Source: Hypsibius dujardini
Lineage: Eukaryota > Tardigrada > Eutardigrada > Parachela > Hypsibiidae
Reading direction: 5' to 3'
Assembly (NCBI GenBank): GCA_001579985.1
Contig: LRSR01014085.1
Span: 16,301 to 80,300 of the forward strand
Length of the DNA stretch: 64,000 nt
Shown: piece by piece, positions 10,971 to 24,300 of the stretch
How positions within the stretch are numbered: position 1 is the stretch's first letter
How the letters are laid out: every line of letters begins with the position of its first letter
Program-made: the position numbers and the translations under genes
Notes under the pieces: model-generated
What the model was told of the DNA's origin: nothing
Databases searched by the model: none
What the model saw: the letters and a program-made list of their open reading frames with translations, nothing else

Positions 10971-13250
10971 ATGGATGCGATCAAGTCGGTCTTTACATTC
11001 CTAAACGATGCCCATCTCGTACGCCATTTCCAATCGCTGTGCGGATTACACCGAGCGCCATCGCCGCCCCTGTCGCTCCCAGACGATGAGGAAGGCTCAT
11101 CTCCATCGCCCGGTCGCGTGCCCAGCACCCCGCCTTCCATCTCGGACTTGCGTCGCCATAAGACATTTCTGAAAGGGGATAAGGGCATCGACAGCATCTT
11201 TTCGGCCGTTGATCGAGATTCGCGGTTCATTTCTCAGGAAGAATTGGTAAACCGGTAAGCAAAAAAAACACAGGCGAAGAACGAAGTTTTATCAAAAATC
11301 TAATTCTATAATTGTTTTGCTGAACTCGTCCAGCAGAGGGGAAAGGTATGCCAGATTACTGGTAATAAAAAGTTTCATTTGTGAACAGGCACATTCAGCA
11401 TATCCAGAAGGAGGAAGGAATGATTGCTTCCCCTTCCGGTGGTCGAAAAAACGGTTCGGAGAATCATTCCAGTCCGGCACCCCGCAATGGACGCGTTGTG
11501 CCGTCTGGTTCGGCCATGGACACGGTGCGAGCGACACGGGAGGAGGAGAAGATGCGGAGCGAGATGGCGCCCGATTTTGTGATTCATTCGCGACTGTTGT
11601 ATTATCTCTTTCGATTCGGCTCGAGTTTGGGCTACGAGGCGTTTTATGCTACCTTCTTCCCGATTTGGACGTGGAATATTGACGGAGCAGTCTGCAGGTA
11701 TTTGTAGAGTATTTTTTTGTTTCGAGCGAGTGCACAAATTGAGTTGATATTGTTGTTGCAGGAGAGTGGTTTTTATGTGGGTGACAACCATGTAAGTCAA
11801 CGATGGCTGTGCATGGGAGCATTAGCTTGATTGATGGATTCACGAAAGTGGATGATTCTGGAGATTTGCCTTTGTTTATTAGCACTGCATCGATTGATCG
11901 ATCGGTGGATTTGATTTGTATTGATGAATTTAAGAATTCATGCCTTTCTTGTACAGGTATATCGGTCAGCTCATGAAAGACATACTTAAGATGCCACGTC
12001 CGTCACCGAAAATTGTGATCCAGATGGAACCCATGTAATTAACCGTGTAATCTGTTTGGATTACGTGGCTGTTGACTCTCTGTGTTCCGCTGTTTAGGTA
12101 CGTCAGTGAATACGGAATGCCCAGGTAGTTTGTCATTATTCTTGTTGTGGAACCTTATCATCCAACCGGCGGGATCAACAGCTTGGCGTGCATTCTTTTC
12201 CAGCACTCACGCCATGATTGGGTTCAGCGTCCCATTTTCTCTCCTGTACTTCTGCAGTCAACGCTATGAGGTACATATAATACGATTCTCGTACTCAACC
12301 AGTTTTGCAGCGTTTGAAAACGACGACGATTAGTAATGTTATGTTGTTGTAGTTTCCTTTCGTGGTCGGACTGGCGGTTTGCTCCGTTTGGTGCTTACTG
12401 ATCTGTCTGAGTCGTCTCTACCTGGGAATGCATAGCGTGTTGGACATTATCGGCGGCCTCCTACTCGTCACCGGCCTTTTTGCTCTAATCCTCCCACTGG
12501 CGGATATCCTCGACAATTTCCAGCTGACTTCTTTACTTGCACCGCTTATCATGGGGGCGGGTTTCCTCATTCCGAGCCTCTATTACCCGCAGACCTTCAG
12601 CGAAGAGGTCTCCCAGGGCCAGTGGGGACCGACCTGGGCGGATACGGTGACCATTCTGGCCGCGGGGTGGGGCATCTTCATGGGTTCCTGGTTGAACTAC
12701 CAAATGGGGTTGATCACCGCACCGGCCATCACGACAGACGGGCCCGTCCTCCCACCACCTTATCCGATCATTTGGCCGTCATCACAGCAAGTGATCTACA
12801 CCATCTTTCGAACTGTTGCGGGCCTGGCATGTCTAGCGACAGTCCGAATAGCGGGCAAGACCATGGCTCATCTGGCGGTGTGTGCATACTACAAACGCGA
12901 TCCCAACGAGGTGAAGGGGAAGAATCTGGTGAAGTTCGAGTTGCCAGTGAAGTTCTTTACTTATGCTGCCATCGGCATGTCAGGTACCTCATACTGCTCT
13001 AGAGGAAAGATATCTCAGATACATATGCACATACATACATACAAACAGACAGACAGAATGGACAGCACAAGACTAGCGACAGAATCAGTATCAGAATCAG
13101 ACAGTGAAGAAAATACATGCAGACAGAGACAAAGACAATTGCACATGAAAATGAAAACTGAAACTAATTTTGTTTGCAGCAACCTTTTTCATTCCTGCTC
13201 TCTTTCGTGGACTGAACATTGCTCGAGACACCATGTACACGGAAGTTTAG
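10971..13250 (+). CDS. SGPP: Sphingosine-1-phosphate phosphatase (PAP2 superfamily)
   Basis: Predicted 498-aa ER membrane enzyme that dephosphorylates sphingosine-1-phosphate. Exons 10971-11254, 11389-11697, 11762-11791, 11957-12034, 12098-12124, 12204-12270, 12353-12983 and 13180-13250; phases close exactly. All three lipid phosphatase motifs are visible: KxxxxxxRP (K215 ... R222 P223, KDILKMPRP), PSxH (P242-H245, MPSTHAM) and SRx5Hx3D (S285 R286 ... H292 ... D296, SRLYLGMHSVLD). Multiple hydrophobic segments follow. The catalytic histidine codon group is assembled across introns next to microexons of 30 and 27 nt. The N-terminal ~150 residues are hydrophilic, as in vertebrate SGPP1. Human SGPP1 is of similar length. 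Identity as SGPP rather than another PAP2 enzyme rests on the YGMPSTHAM context. Confidence 0.92.
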
Positions 13251-13673
13251 CTCTTTCGCTCCTGTTGTTGGCATGAATGCATCACCGCCGTCCGGTGTCC
13301 TCTGTGGACCATTCATGAACTTGACTCTTCATTTGACTCGTGTATCTTGTTACAGTGTTAATCGCCAAATGTTCCCGCAAGGACAGCAGCTTTTTTCGTA
13401 CATTTATTTTATAATTTCTCTCGGTGAATTCTTAATTCTCTCTAGCACATTACTCTTTGCATTGCTTTGTCATCCTCACAGAGCACACCACCGATAAGTT
13501 TCACAAAGATTCAAGACCATGTATTTTAGAGCTGCTCTCTCCGTATAAAATTTTAAACTATGAATAGAAACTCTGTGATTCGCAAGTTTTGATCTGTGCT
13601 AGGGCGTCGTGGATACGGTGCCCGATCGGCTTCCATGACTGTAGACATCGCCGGTACATAGACAACTTCCCGT
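13251..13673. other. Convergent spacer between SGPP (+) and NAGK (-)
   Basis: Holds the 3' ends of two converging genes. No additional coding exon was convincing; a short plus-strand frame near 13690-13800 is antisense to the last NAGK exon. Confidence 0.6.
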
Positions 13674-13961
13674 TCAAAAGTCTCCGTTTATTTGGGCATG
13701 TGGATCCAGGTGGAAAAACGGCTGGGTCGGCCGGAGATGATCAAGAAGCAGATCTACACCTACAGATCGTGCCCCAAGGAATGCCGCTCCAATGTCGGAA
13801 GATCCAGATAATCGATGCATGGTTATTTCCGGAATGTCTTTCCCGCTGAACTTACTAACGAAACCTACTTCCAAAACAATGCGAAGCTGAATAGAATACC
13901 GAAACTAGGTAAATATTTTCAAAAACATACAGTGCGCAGGTCTGTCGATCTGCCTACATAT

Positions 13962-14049
<88 letters not shown>

Positions 14050-15347
14050 GTCTGTCTATGTGACTATGTCTACCTGTCTATCTGTCTGTCTGTCTAGCTG
14101 GCTGGCTGGCCGTTTATTCTTACCGCTTCTAAGGAGGCTCCAGCTTTTCCAGACTGAGCCCACGCAGATAATGGGTACTCCGCCCTTTTTGCATTTCAGC
14201 TCCTCTGAAGCGTCTGAAATGACGGCAGCCACATGGTTGGCCAATTGCCATCCGGCATCGTAAAAAACCTGTTTGCAGAATGGATCACCGGCCAGTCCGG
14301 CGGCGGCGAGATTTGAGCAAAACTTCGCGATGAAAGATTTGTCGAATGGAGAGTAGAAGAACTGCAGCATTTCTGAGCGTGTTTCCACACCGAAATAGTT
14401 GTATACCTCCCTCCTAAACTGCGTTAGGTCTTGCGGGCATTTACGTAGACGATCTTCGTGGTCGAAAAATATCTTGATGGCGTGCTGGGCAATCCCTGGA
14501 ACCACAAACGGACATTTATTGAGGTCAAACAAACACACCGGTCAAGAGACAAATTAATTTACTCGTACGCAGTCAATAGATTTTTTCTTACAGTAACCAG
14601 ATCCTTCATCTCCGAGCAAGTGGCCCCAACCACCCGCGCCGACCATTTTTCCATCCGGATTTCGCAATATACAATTGGATCCCGTACCTTAAAAAAATGA
14701 TCGGGAAACGTAAAAAGTCTGGTACCAAAATTAGCCAATCCATTGATTGTGATCTCGGATCAATCAATCAATCGATCGATCAATTCATAACGCAACACTC
14801 AGACTCATTATGCAGTAGACCGATCAAATCAATCAAGCAATCAATTGAAGAAATTTCTTTTCCACTTAACAGCTGACCACGCATCCGCACCTGATATCAA
14901 CACAATTCCAGACAGATCACTCCTCGCCGTGGCCAGCGATCCCACGGTATCATTCTCTATGACATACGACGCCGCGACGTGATGCACCTCATCCAGCATG
15001 TTGACCCACTGCTTATTCCGCTGAGCATCATCAGCACCACTCATACACAAGCCTATCGAAGCGATAACGGCGTTGTCGGGCACGTCCGCAGTCTTTCGCA
15101 ACTCCCCCACCATGTCCGCGATGGTCTGGCAGGCCTTCTCCAGACCCACCACCCACTGATTGGTCTTTCCGCCCGTGCACCTCGCCAGAATCTCCGCGTC
15201 CTCATTGAGCAGGATGCCGTGAGAAGCGGTCCCGCCGCCTTCGATACCAACGAAATAGCGATGATCTCCAACAGAGTAAGCTGCACCATGCCCGTTGCTC
15301 CTTTTTCCATGGTCGTTTTCGAGGACGATGACGTCTCCGTGGTCCAT
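13674..15347 (-). CDS. NAGK: N-acetyl-D-glucosamine kinase
   Basis: Predicted 371-aa cytosolic sugar kinase that phosphorylates GlcNAc salvaged from glycoconjugate breakdown. Exons in order of transcription: 15347-14891, 14687-14592, 14495-14124 and 13864-13674; phases close. Visible family features: the phosphate-binding start [12 protein letters not shown], the substrate-region TNQW, the catalytic-aspartate segment LCMSGADD, the second phosphate loop SGTGSNC created across the exon 1/2 junction, [15 protein letters not shown] across exon 2/3, GSVWKSW, and the terminal [12 protein letters not shown]. These follow the human enzyme order throughout. The N-terminus has about 25 extra residues if the first ATG is used. 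Exon 4 lies beyond a (TGCC/TGTC)n array in intron 3. Confidence 0.93.
13968..14095. repeat. (TGCC)n-(TGTC)n array in NAGK intron 3
   Basis: Eight 'tgcc' units pass directly into about seventeen 'tgtc' units, then decay. It begins about 100 bp from the last NAGK exon and ends about 30 bp from exon 3. Confidence 0.95.
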
Positions 15348-16059
15348 CTTGCGTGCTGGTTACGAATGATGACCGAATAATATATTGCAGAATGGAGGGC
15401 AGTTACATCACGTTGTCTGTCTGACCTGCAATCAGTACTAATATTCAGTAGTAGCGGAACACACTGACCAATCAGTACTAATATTCAGTAGTAGCGGAAC
15501 ACACTGACCGAAACAATTTTCTTCAACACCGTCGGTGTGTATATGATATAGATGAAAACAATCGAGTGCCTCGAGGCACTGTGCTATATTGTGATTAGTG
15601 CCATGTGTACACTGCGGATGATGCGTCATTACGGAAGTATTACGTGGCACGATAAAAATCAATGCGCGTACAAGCTCAGCTTGAGGCCTGTCGCTTGATT
15701 GATTTATGCACGGCACTACTCATGAGATAATGAATCAATCAAGGGAGAGCCGGACCGATGAATGAATGTTACCGTCAGGTGCTCAGGAGACTGCTCGAAT
15801 GATGTACTGTACGAGATTGTTTTACGGTTTATCGATCTTACTACCAAAGCAACAAAGTCACTTCTTGTTTTTGTTGACGTTTCTTTTGCCTTCGGAATCT
15901 GTCTAGCAAAGCGATGACTAAAGCAGCACCAAACCGATTCACAAGGGTTGTCAAAACGAGATTTCAGCGAGATCAGGGTAGCCAACGAACAAAATTTACA
16001 TAGCACAATCAATAAAGCAACAAACACGCGACAGTTCCAAGCCGGTCGTGGAAAACAAT
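15348..16059. other. Spacer between NAGK promoter and histone H4 3' end
   Basis: No gene seen. Contains an exact 40-bp tandem duplication (15431-15509) about 90 bp upstream of the NAGK start. Confidence 0.6.
15431..15509. repeat. Exact 40-bp tandem duplication
   Basis: Two head-to-tail copies starting 'atcagtactaatattcagta' with period 40 and no mismatch in the first 39 bases, so it is recent. It lies in the likely NAGK promoter region. Confidence 0.95.
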
Positions 16060-16507
<448 letters not shown>

Positions 16508-16590
16508 GATGAGAGATGTGTAGGGAATTTGACGGTAAAGAAAGAATTCACAAGATTGCAACTGATGATATTGTCGGGTGAGGACGCTTG

Positions 16591-16598
16591 CTTTTATA
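16591..16598 (-). promoter_or_regulatory. TATA box of H4
   Basis: TATAAAAG on the minus strand, 84 nt upstream of the H4 ATG, at the expected distance for a short 5' UTR. Confidence 0.8.
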
Positions 16599-16877
16599 CG
16601 CTCCCAACATGCAACATGCAAGTTTAGGGTGAATGAGAATTGTGATAACGCCACGCCCCCTTTCACGTCATTCCGTTCCCCTGTTTAGGGATGCGAAATC
16701 TCTTTTGATTCGTTTGATTTAATTGTTAATCGGAAAATAGTTTTGTAAAAGACAAAAATGTAAGAAATATTTTTTCCTATGCAATGAAAATATTTGAAAC
16801 TTTTTTAAAAAACAGAATATTGAAAAAACCGTCAGAAAATATATTTTCGGATATTGTTTTCATTCAGAATGTTGTGA

Positions 16878-16925
16878 CCAATGAGCGCTTCCACTGAAGC
16901 CACACCCTCCGACTTTTCAACCAAT
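16878..16925 (+). promoter_or_regulatory. Two CCAAT boxes in the H3/H4 shared promoter
   Basis: CCAAT at about 16878-16882 (gaccaatgag) and 16921-16925 (caaccaatcg), 40-85 bp upstream of the H3 TATA box. CCAAT boxes are common in core histone promoters. Confidence 0.6.
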
Positions 16926-16962
16926 CGACAGTCCTGCTGTATTCGAGACAAACCAGTCCGCG

Positions 16963-16972
16963 TATATAAAAG
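16963..16972 (+). promoter_or_regulatory. TATA box of H3
   Basis: TATATAAAAG, 97 nt upstream of the H3 ATG. Confidence 0.8.
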
Positions 16973-17011
16973 CGTTGGCGTGCGCGTCATGGAAATCAGT
17001 TGATGTTTTGA

Positions 17012-17612
<601 letters not shown>

Positions 17613-18062
17613 ATCGTTTTAACATCACTCGTTCGTTATTGAATCTCGACGTTCTAATCCATGAGGAATGTCAGTTGTTTGTCCCTTGTATATTGTTCGC
17701 GCCTCTTTTTAATTTTGGTTGCACAGTCCAGTTGAATCGATCTTTTTCGGGGCGTCTTCCTCGAGTGCATTTGAACTGATCTCAAAAGTTCGAGGAATGC
17801 CAAGTAATCGGTTCATTGACAATAACAAGCCACCGATTTCGAAATGCTCGGCCGTTGCAGTTTTGAAACTTGCCTTTTGCCGTAGAGTCCGCGAAGTTGG
17901 CGTGGAACTGAAACATGTAGACACCGTACTAGTACACTAGAGGAAACACTGACAGACAAATGGAGACAAGTCACAGACGGTCAGTCCGAGTAATGGACGG
18001 TTACTTGCTGCCATTTTTGACGCGGTTGATGAATAGTCAGACTGCATTGTGGACCGTCTGTT

Positions 18063-18122
18063 AGTCCAGTAACGGAACGGCCATTCAGAGTCTGACCCCG
18101 ATAAACCGTTCCGTTATCGGAC
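18063..18122. repeat. Short inverted repeat next to the assembly gap
   Basis: 'agtccagtaacggaacgg' (18063-18080) and 'ccgttccgttatcggacc' (18105-18122) can pair with a 24-nt loop. This part of the spacer is dense in related 'ggaacgg' words. Confidence 0.7.
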
Positions 18123-18497
18123 CGACCAGGACAGAGTTTATGAAACCCAGATCGACCCTCTTACCTAAACGTCAACTACTGTCTGCCGTAGTTTTGGAAA
18201 ATCTGGAGGGATCGAACCGGTTAGTCAGGGCGGCACACCACAAATATTGGTCGCTAACGGTTACACGGATGGCGGACGGCTTCCCGGATGGTGGACGTTC
18301 ATTATTCGTACAGGGGGGTGTATGGACGTCCTCGCGCAAATGGATGGCCAATGCAAGCACGTACCTCAGACTGTCCGTTCATTACCGGGTCCCGGACTGC
18401 CTGTCTACAGTCCATGCTGGCCGTGACTGGTCATCACTAGGGATGATCCAGGGAGCGTTGATATCAATTTACCCTGGATGATGGTTTTCCGTGCGTC

Positions 18498-18528
18498 NNN
18501 NNNNNNNNNNNNNNNNNNNNNNNNNNNN
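18498..18528. other. Assembly gap (31 N)
   Basis: Run of 31 N between the two histone gene pairs. True length unknown. Confidence 1.
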
Positions 18529-18735
18529 TTATTCACTTTTCAGTCAAGGACAAGCCTTAACAAAACAAAACCATGAAACTCCAGTCCAGAGATCTTTAGT
18601 GCGGTCAGAGAGAACTATACAAGTGGGATATAAACAAGGGAATGAATGCCCACTACGCAAGATCAACTTGGGACAAGTCAAAGAAACAAATTCAAAAACG
18701 AGAAACGTCAAGAGACCAGATGGAAGGGGAAAAAT

Positions 18736-19253
<518 letters not shown>

Positions 19254-19346
19254 GGTGGGGAGCAAGGGTCGGAGCTTAAAACTTAGCAAAAAACTACAGA
19301 AAACTTCAACAAGAACGAATGGAGTAGAATTTGTGAAACAGTCGCT

Positions 19347-19354
19347 GTTTTATA
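19347..19354 (-). promoter_or_regulatory. TATA box of H2B
   Basis: TATAAAAC on the minus strand, about 95 nt upstream of the H2B ATG. Confidence 0.75.
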
Positions 19355-19424
19355 CGCGCGCAGTGAGAATGATATCCATAAAATTTTTCACACGGCCTTT
19401 CCAAGTCCAACCCATGCGACGTCC

Positions 19425-19560
19425 GAGCCAATCGAAACTCGCTGCCTACCATTATTGGTCCATAAGTAAAAAAGGCGTGGTTCACATTGGACTTTTCATT
19501 GGTCCGTAAGTCTGAAAGGCGGGTCACAGTGCACCCTACTTTTGGACCAATCAAGAGGTG
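19425..19560. promoter_or_regulatory. Repeated CCAAT modules in the H2A/H2B shared promoter
   Basis: CCAAT or its complement occurs at about 19428, 19453, 19497 and 19547. Two of them sit in a directly repeated block, 'attggtccataag' near 19454 and 'attggtccgtaag' near 19498, each followed by a GGCG-containing segment. This looks like duplicated binding sites serving both divergent genes. Confidence 0.6.
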
Positions 19561-19590
19561 GGGGTTAGGTTTCTACGCATCACGCGGGCC

Positions 19591-19598
19591 TATATAAA
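19591..19598 (+). promoter_or_regulatory. TATA box of H2A
   Basis: TATATAAA, 100 nt upstream of the H2A ATG. Confidence 0.8.
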
Positions 19599-19697
19599 CA
19601 CCAAACGACGCAGCCCTCACTCTTCATCTTACTATTTGATTTTGTAAAGCGCTTTGGTTGTTTCGTCGTTTCGTTCTCATCCCACCCCCCTTTCATC

Positions 19698-20298
19698 ATG
19701 ACTGGCCGCGGAAAAGGAGGAAAGGTCAAGGGAAAGAGCAAGTCCCGGTCGTCGCGCGCCGGACTCCAATTCCCCGTCGGCAGAATCCATCGTATGCTCC
19801 GCAAGGGCAACTACGGTGAGCGCATCGGAGCAGGAGCCCCCGTCTATCTGGCCGCCGTTCTGGAGTACCTCGCCGCTGAAGTGCTGGAGTTGGCTGGAAA
19901 TGCTGCCCGTGACAACAAGAAGAGCCGCATCATCCCCCGTCATCTTCAGTTGGCCATCCGCAACGATGAAGAGGTAAGCAATTGAATTGGCTACTTGGTT
20001 GATTGACTGCATGAGTTGTCTCTTGCACCGCTCGCTGTAGGACGGGCCTATTGATTTTTGAGGTTATTGAATGATAGGCTTGGTACGGGTCTGACTAATT
20101 TGCTTTCTTTTATTGCAGTTGAACAAGCTGCTCTCTGGTGTGACCATCGCGCAAGGTGGTGTGCTGCCCAACATCGCACCGACACTTCTGCCCAAGAAGA
20201 CTGCTGGCGGTCCGGAAGCGGGAGAGGAGAAAGCTAGCGCCTCAGTCAAGAAGCCCAAGGCTGAGAAGAAGGCCGCAGCCGCATCTCAGGATGTTTAA
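19698..20298 (+). CDS. H2A: Core histone H2A with an H2A.X-type tail (SQDV), with one intron
   Basis: Complete 151-aa histone H2A. Exon 1 is 19698-19973 and exon 2 20119-20298; phase 0 intron after the acidic patch Glu (RNDEE then [14 protein letters not shown]). The fold is canonical ([19 protein letters not shown]). The tail after LLPKK is about 33 residues, Lys/Ala/Glu-rich, and ends ASQDV. SQ[E/D]-hydrophobic at the C-terminus is the H2A.X motif phosphorylated by ATM/ATR-type kinases at DNA breaks. This is the only H2A in the window, so the main-cluster H2A may serve as H2A.X. Position 2 is Thr, as in the H4 here. Confidence 0.96.
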
Positions 20299-21320
20299 AG
20301 TTCCATGCTTTTGCGATTCATTCTTCGCCGTTTATAACCGAGACTTGTCGCGATCTTGAGTTCCATTGTTGGTGTTTAACGTGTACATCGGGTCTGTAGA
20401 ACTTTTTTGTTCCGTTTGTGGTCATTGTGGTGGAAGCACTTCGTCTCTAAAGATCTGAAAATTATCGAAAATGGCAGGAGAAAGATCATAAAATTCCGAA
20501 GCTGTTTAACTTGTCTCCCACTTACGGTTGTGCGATCGTACAATTCGTGCTCTTATGAGTACGAGTGATGATTAGGCTCAAACTGCAATAACGTTTTTAT
20601 TAATACGTCGGTCAGATAGCTATGGTAGGCTTACAGCCCATTACATGATCGTAAGCGAACCGGTGTTATAGGAGGGCTACTTGAGCGTCTCCACTGTGTC
20701 CGGCAGTCTGATAAATGCTACTGGTTGAGCTTGTGTTTCCTGTTGTTTGCAAATTTGCACAGTATGAAGTCAGCAGGTCTCGCACGTTACTACCAGAGCA
20801 AGTTCGTCAACTTGTAGTCCGTCTCCACAACATACATGCACGCCACATGGTGTGTGCTATTTCACGCTCTGATATTTTGTTCGTTTTCTATCCATTTGTT
20901 CAGCTCTCGTTTTTCGCATGTACAGTGTATACTCCAGCTGCGGACGGGTCTTTCGTTCTGTGATTTTCTGACGACGGGGATGGTCGTGAAAGATCTCCGT
21001 GGATCTCATTATTTTCAGGAAACGCGCGGGGAAAGAGAGCGAACTCAGTGTTCTGTTGTGTGTGCCTGTGCGTGGTTGGTGTGTCTCGTGCCTTCTTTAT
21101 TTGCCTACTAATTGATCATTTCACCTAGCCTTGAGCTGATTCAACAAACACCCCCATACACACACGCATATCAGGCGCGGATGAAAGGAGGAAATAAGCT
21201 GCTGGGCTTTTCTACTTATTTTATTTCCGTGTAAAGGAGAAGAGGATTGAGGGTTCATTTTGAATTGGAGACGACAGTTTTTATGCTGCCAGCACGCGTG
21301 ATCCAGAGAAAGTCACAGCA
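20299..21320. other. Spacer between H2A and Lst2
   Basis: No gene seen. Holds the H2A 3' flank and the promoter/5' UTR of the next gene. No histone stem-loop was found in the first 150 nt after the H2A stop. Confidence 0.6.
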
Positions 21321-24300
21321 ATGCATAGTGCCTACTACTCTGTCAAGCGGTGGTTCTACCAGCCGAATAAGGTTTGTGGATTTCTCGTGTGTGGATAATA
21401 TTGAGCTAGTAGTGAGCAAAAATCGAGGAAGTTTTCTTTTTCAATTCTTTCGTTTGACAAAAGTTCCAAAACATCCGAAATTCGATCATCCAGGTAGTCA
21501 GCTGATTGGCTGATTGATTGCTTTTTTCTACAGAAAAGTGAAGTTTCTTTTTAGCTTTCCTTAGCTTCTAATGTTTATCCATTCTGTAGGTGATGATATT
21601 TTTTTCGTTATTGTTGGGATAATTTTTCTAGATGATAATTTCTGAGATCGTATGCCCTTCCATGTAAATCAAACAATTGTTTCCCATTGGTGAAAAATGT
21701 CTTCCATCAATTGTGTTTCTGCTTCAGAGTATCGACGACTCCTTGCTGTCCAAGTTCTACAATGCGGACCAGGAGCTGAATGCGGTGGCCAGCGAGCTGG
21801 ACAGTTTTGACGGTCGTAAGGAGCCAGAACGGTGCACTGCCCTGGTGGCGAAACTGCGCAGCTATCAAGACAAAGTCCTTCAAGTAAGCACTAAATTGAT
21901 TGTTTTGTCACGGCAACTGCATGACCACACACACGTGGCAAAAACTTGCGCAAACCGAGTTAAGCCATTTCACTCGTTGTGTGACTATTGTACACAGCCG
22001 TCGAGTTTAAGTGCTTGATTCGGTTAGCGCAAGGTTTTTGCCACGTTATAATCACTTTCTGGCAATTTGTTTACACACAATTTTTCCATCGTTTCAGCTA
22101 CTGGAGAACGTCGTGGATCACGCTGTTGCGGCGCATTTACGGGCTCCGCGTGGTACGTAATTTCCGATTAATATGTTCACGTCGATGTTTGATTGGCGAC
22201 TGTATTCATCGTCGAATAATTGTGGATATTTTTCAGATTATCGCGTGAAATTTCCAGATGATGTTTGCCATGAAAGTCTTTCTGGCCAGCTATGGTTCGG
22301 AGCTGAGGTACTGTTTGGGAGAGGGAGGAAGGGGAATGTCTGAGAGTCTTTCACATCCGGTTTTGATCTTCCTCATACATTCAGTCGCGATAATCACTCA
22401 ATCAATGAGTGTCACTGCACGACTACTTTAACAGCATATCCATATTTAAAATCACTAAATTTGCTTTAAATGTTAGGACTGTTTATATAATATCTTAATT
22501 TAAATGCTGAAAATGTGGCTTTTCTTTCATTTTTTTTTAAAAATAATCTTTGCCGGAGGATTTAAATTTATTTTATTATTTCTTTTATCGAAATCGCTAT
22601 AGAAAAAATGATATTTATTCATTTTACTTATTTATTGAAACAAGTTATTTGAACAACACTAAATTCACGGTTGTGGTCCAATTTTTTAGTGTCTTTCGGC
22701 TGGATCGAATATCCTCAACCGGGAAATTGAAAGCGCGGCTATGCGACCGCTAGCCCGAGCGGTGACCCGCCAACTGGACGCCTTGAGAGTAGCGCTTCGT
22801 GAGCAGTTTTTCCGCGACCCTTTCGGATATTCCGATCGGATTCTCGACATGCTTCGCGTTTTCGATCATATGTTTGCTGAATTCGAGCTGAGGTAAGGTG
22901 GAAAATAGTGCACACCACGGCAGTAGTGTGAATAGAGCCTGTATTATAGAGGGTTGTGTAAGTGAGTTGCCCTTACACGCACGCCTATCTTTGTGCATCT
23001 CCCTTCTTGTTTTATCGCCTTTATGGTAATGAGCCGCAACGGCGGTCTCACCATGTCTGCTTGTTTGATGATGCAAGATCTTTTCCGGTTGCAGTTACGT
23101 AAGTGCTATGGTGCCCGTCAAGTCGGCCAAGGAGTACGGGCTGCATCAGGACGTCATTGTGCTATTTTCGGAGACGACAGTCAGGTACGTCAGATAGTAC
23201 CGGGTGTGGATTACCGGTACCAAATGCCGGTACGCCTTTGATGATGTCGACTTGGATAAATGACCTAGCTGGGCTCTCTGGAATTTGGACCACTGTTTGT
23301 GTGACCAGCCTTTTCATTCACTAGCCTGCGATGTTTGTTTTGTCTTTCTGTCTTTCTTTCAGTTTGTCGTTTTTTTCTACCTGTCTTTCTGTATGTCTTC
23401 CTGCTTGTTTGTCATCTGTCTGTCTATCTGTATTTCTCGGTGTTGATAAATTTGTTTGCTGGTCTGTCCATTGTGGCGTTGGACTAAACGAATTTCATTT
23501 CCGGACTCGGTTCGATGAATTTATTTTTACGGTTATTTTGGACTTATCAGGGCACTGCGTCTGAAGTTCATCACCGTAGACATGATTGAAAGCTGCGACC
23601 CAGCTCTGGTAAGGCGAAATCCATGTTGCAGCTATCGCCACAGCATCTTATGCGTTAATTTGTTCTCCAGATGTTCACCATTCCTCGACTAGCTATGGTG
23701 GCTGGGCTTTTGATTTATCCGGAAGGACCGTTGAAGGTGGACCAAGACCCCATGCAAATGCCGGAAATGTTCCGTCACTTTTTGCGTCTGCTATCCAGAA
23801 TCAAGTATGGTTCCTCTCATTACTTTCCTCAAATACCTCTCTTCAAAAGCGAATAAAAACCGGTTATTGTTATCATTTTTAGGGAGCTTCTCGTCACACT
23901 GAATCGGGAAGAGCTGTACACATTGGAAAAGTGCCTTTGTCGCGCCGAAGAGCCGTCCACGATTATGAAGGAAACCATGGCAGACCACTTAACCATGGAG
24001 GATTATGATATTCCCGTGATGCATGACTATGTTGAAAAACTGTGTCGCTCCTTGCCGTCCCTCGGAAAAGGCTCACCGAAATTCAGCACGCCAGCAGAAA
24101 ACAGCCACGATGAAAGGTACGTGATCCAATTACATCGCCTCGGAGGCCTGACCCATGACGCACCATAACTTTTTGCAGCAGTCCCAGCCCGACAGGGGAC
24201 GAGGAGCTCGCGTTAATGCTCCAACAGATGGAGATGGCCGCTCATTACGAAATGCGGACCAAATTCCGCAGCAGCACCGACCTCATTCAGCGACTTTACG

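Larger units (their letters stand above)
17613..18735. other. Spacer between histone pairs with sequence gap
   Basis: Holds the H3 3' flank, then about 550 bp (17945-18497) rich in 'ggacgg/ccgtcc' words, then an assembly gap. No gene seen. Because of the gap, a further histone gene (for example H1) between the pairs cannot be fully excluded if the gap is larger than 31 bases. Confidence 0.6.

Noticed and set aside
13589-13849. Plus-strand frame considered as a further SGPP exon
   Set aside because: It is antisense to the last NAGK exon, whose reading matches the NAGK C-terminus and joins in phase.
18140-18497. Open frame next to the assembly gap
   Set aside because: Low-complexity ggacgg-rich DNA with no recognisable domain; it runs into the N gap.
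20398-20416. Small hairpin 'gaacttttttgttc' about 100 nt after the H2A stop, considered as a histone stem-loop
   Set aside because: The stem is only 4-5 bp and lacks the GGYYCT/ARRRCC consensus and the 4-nt loop.
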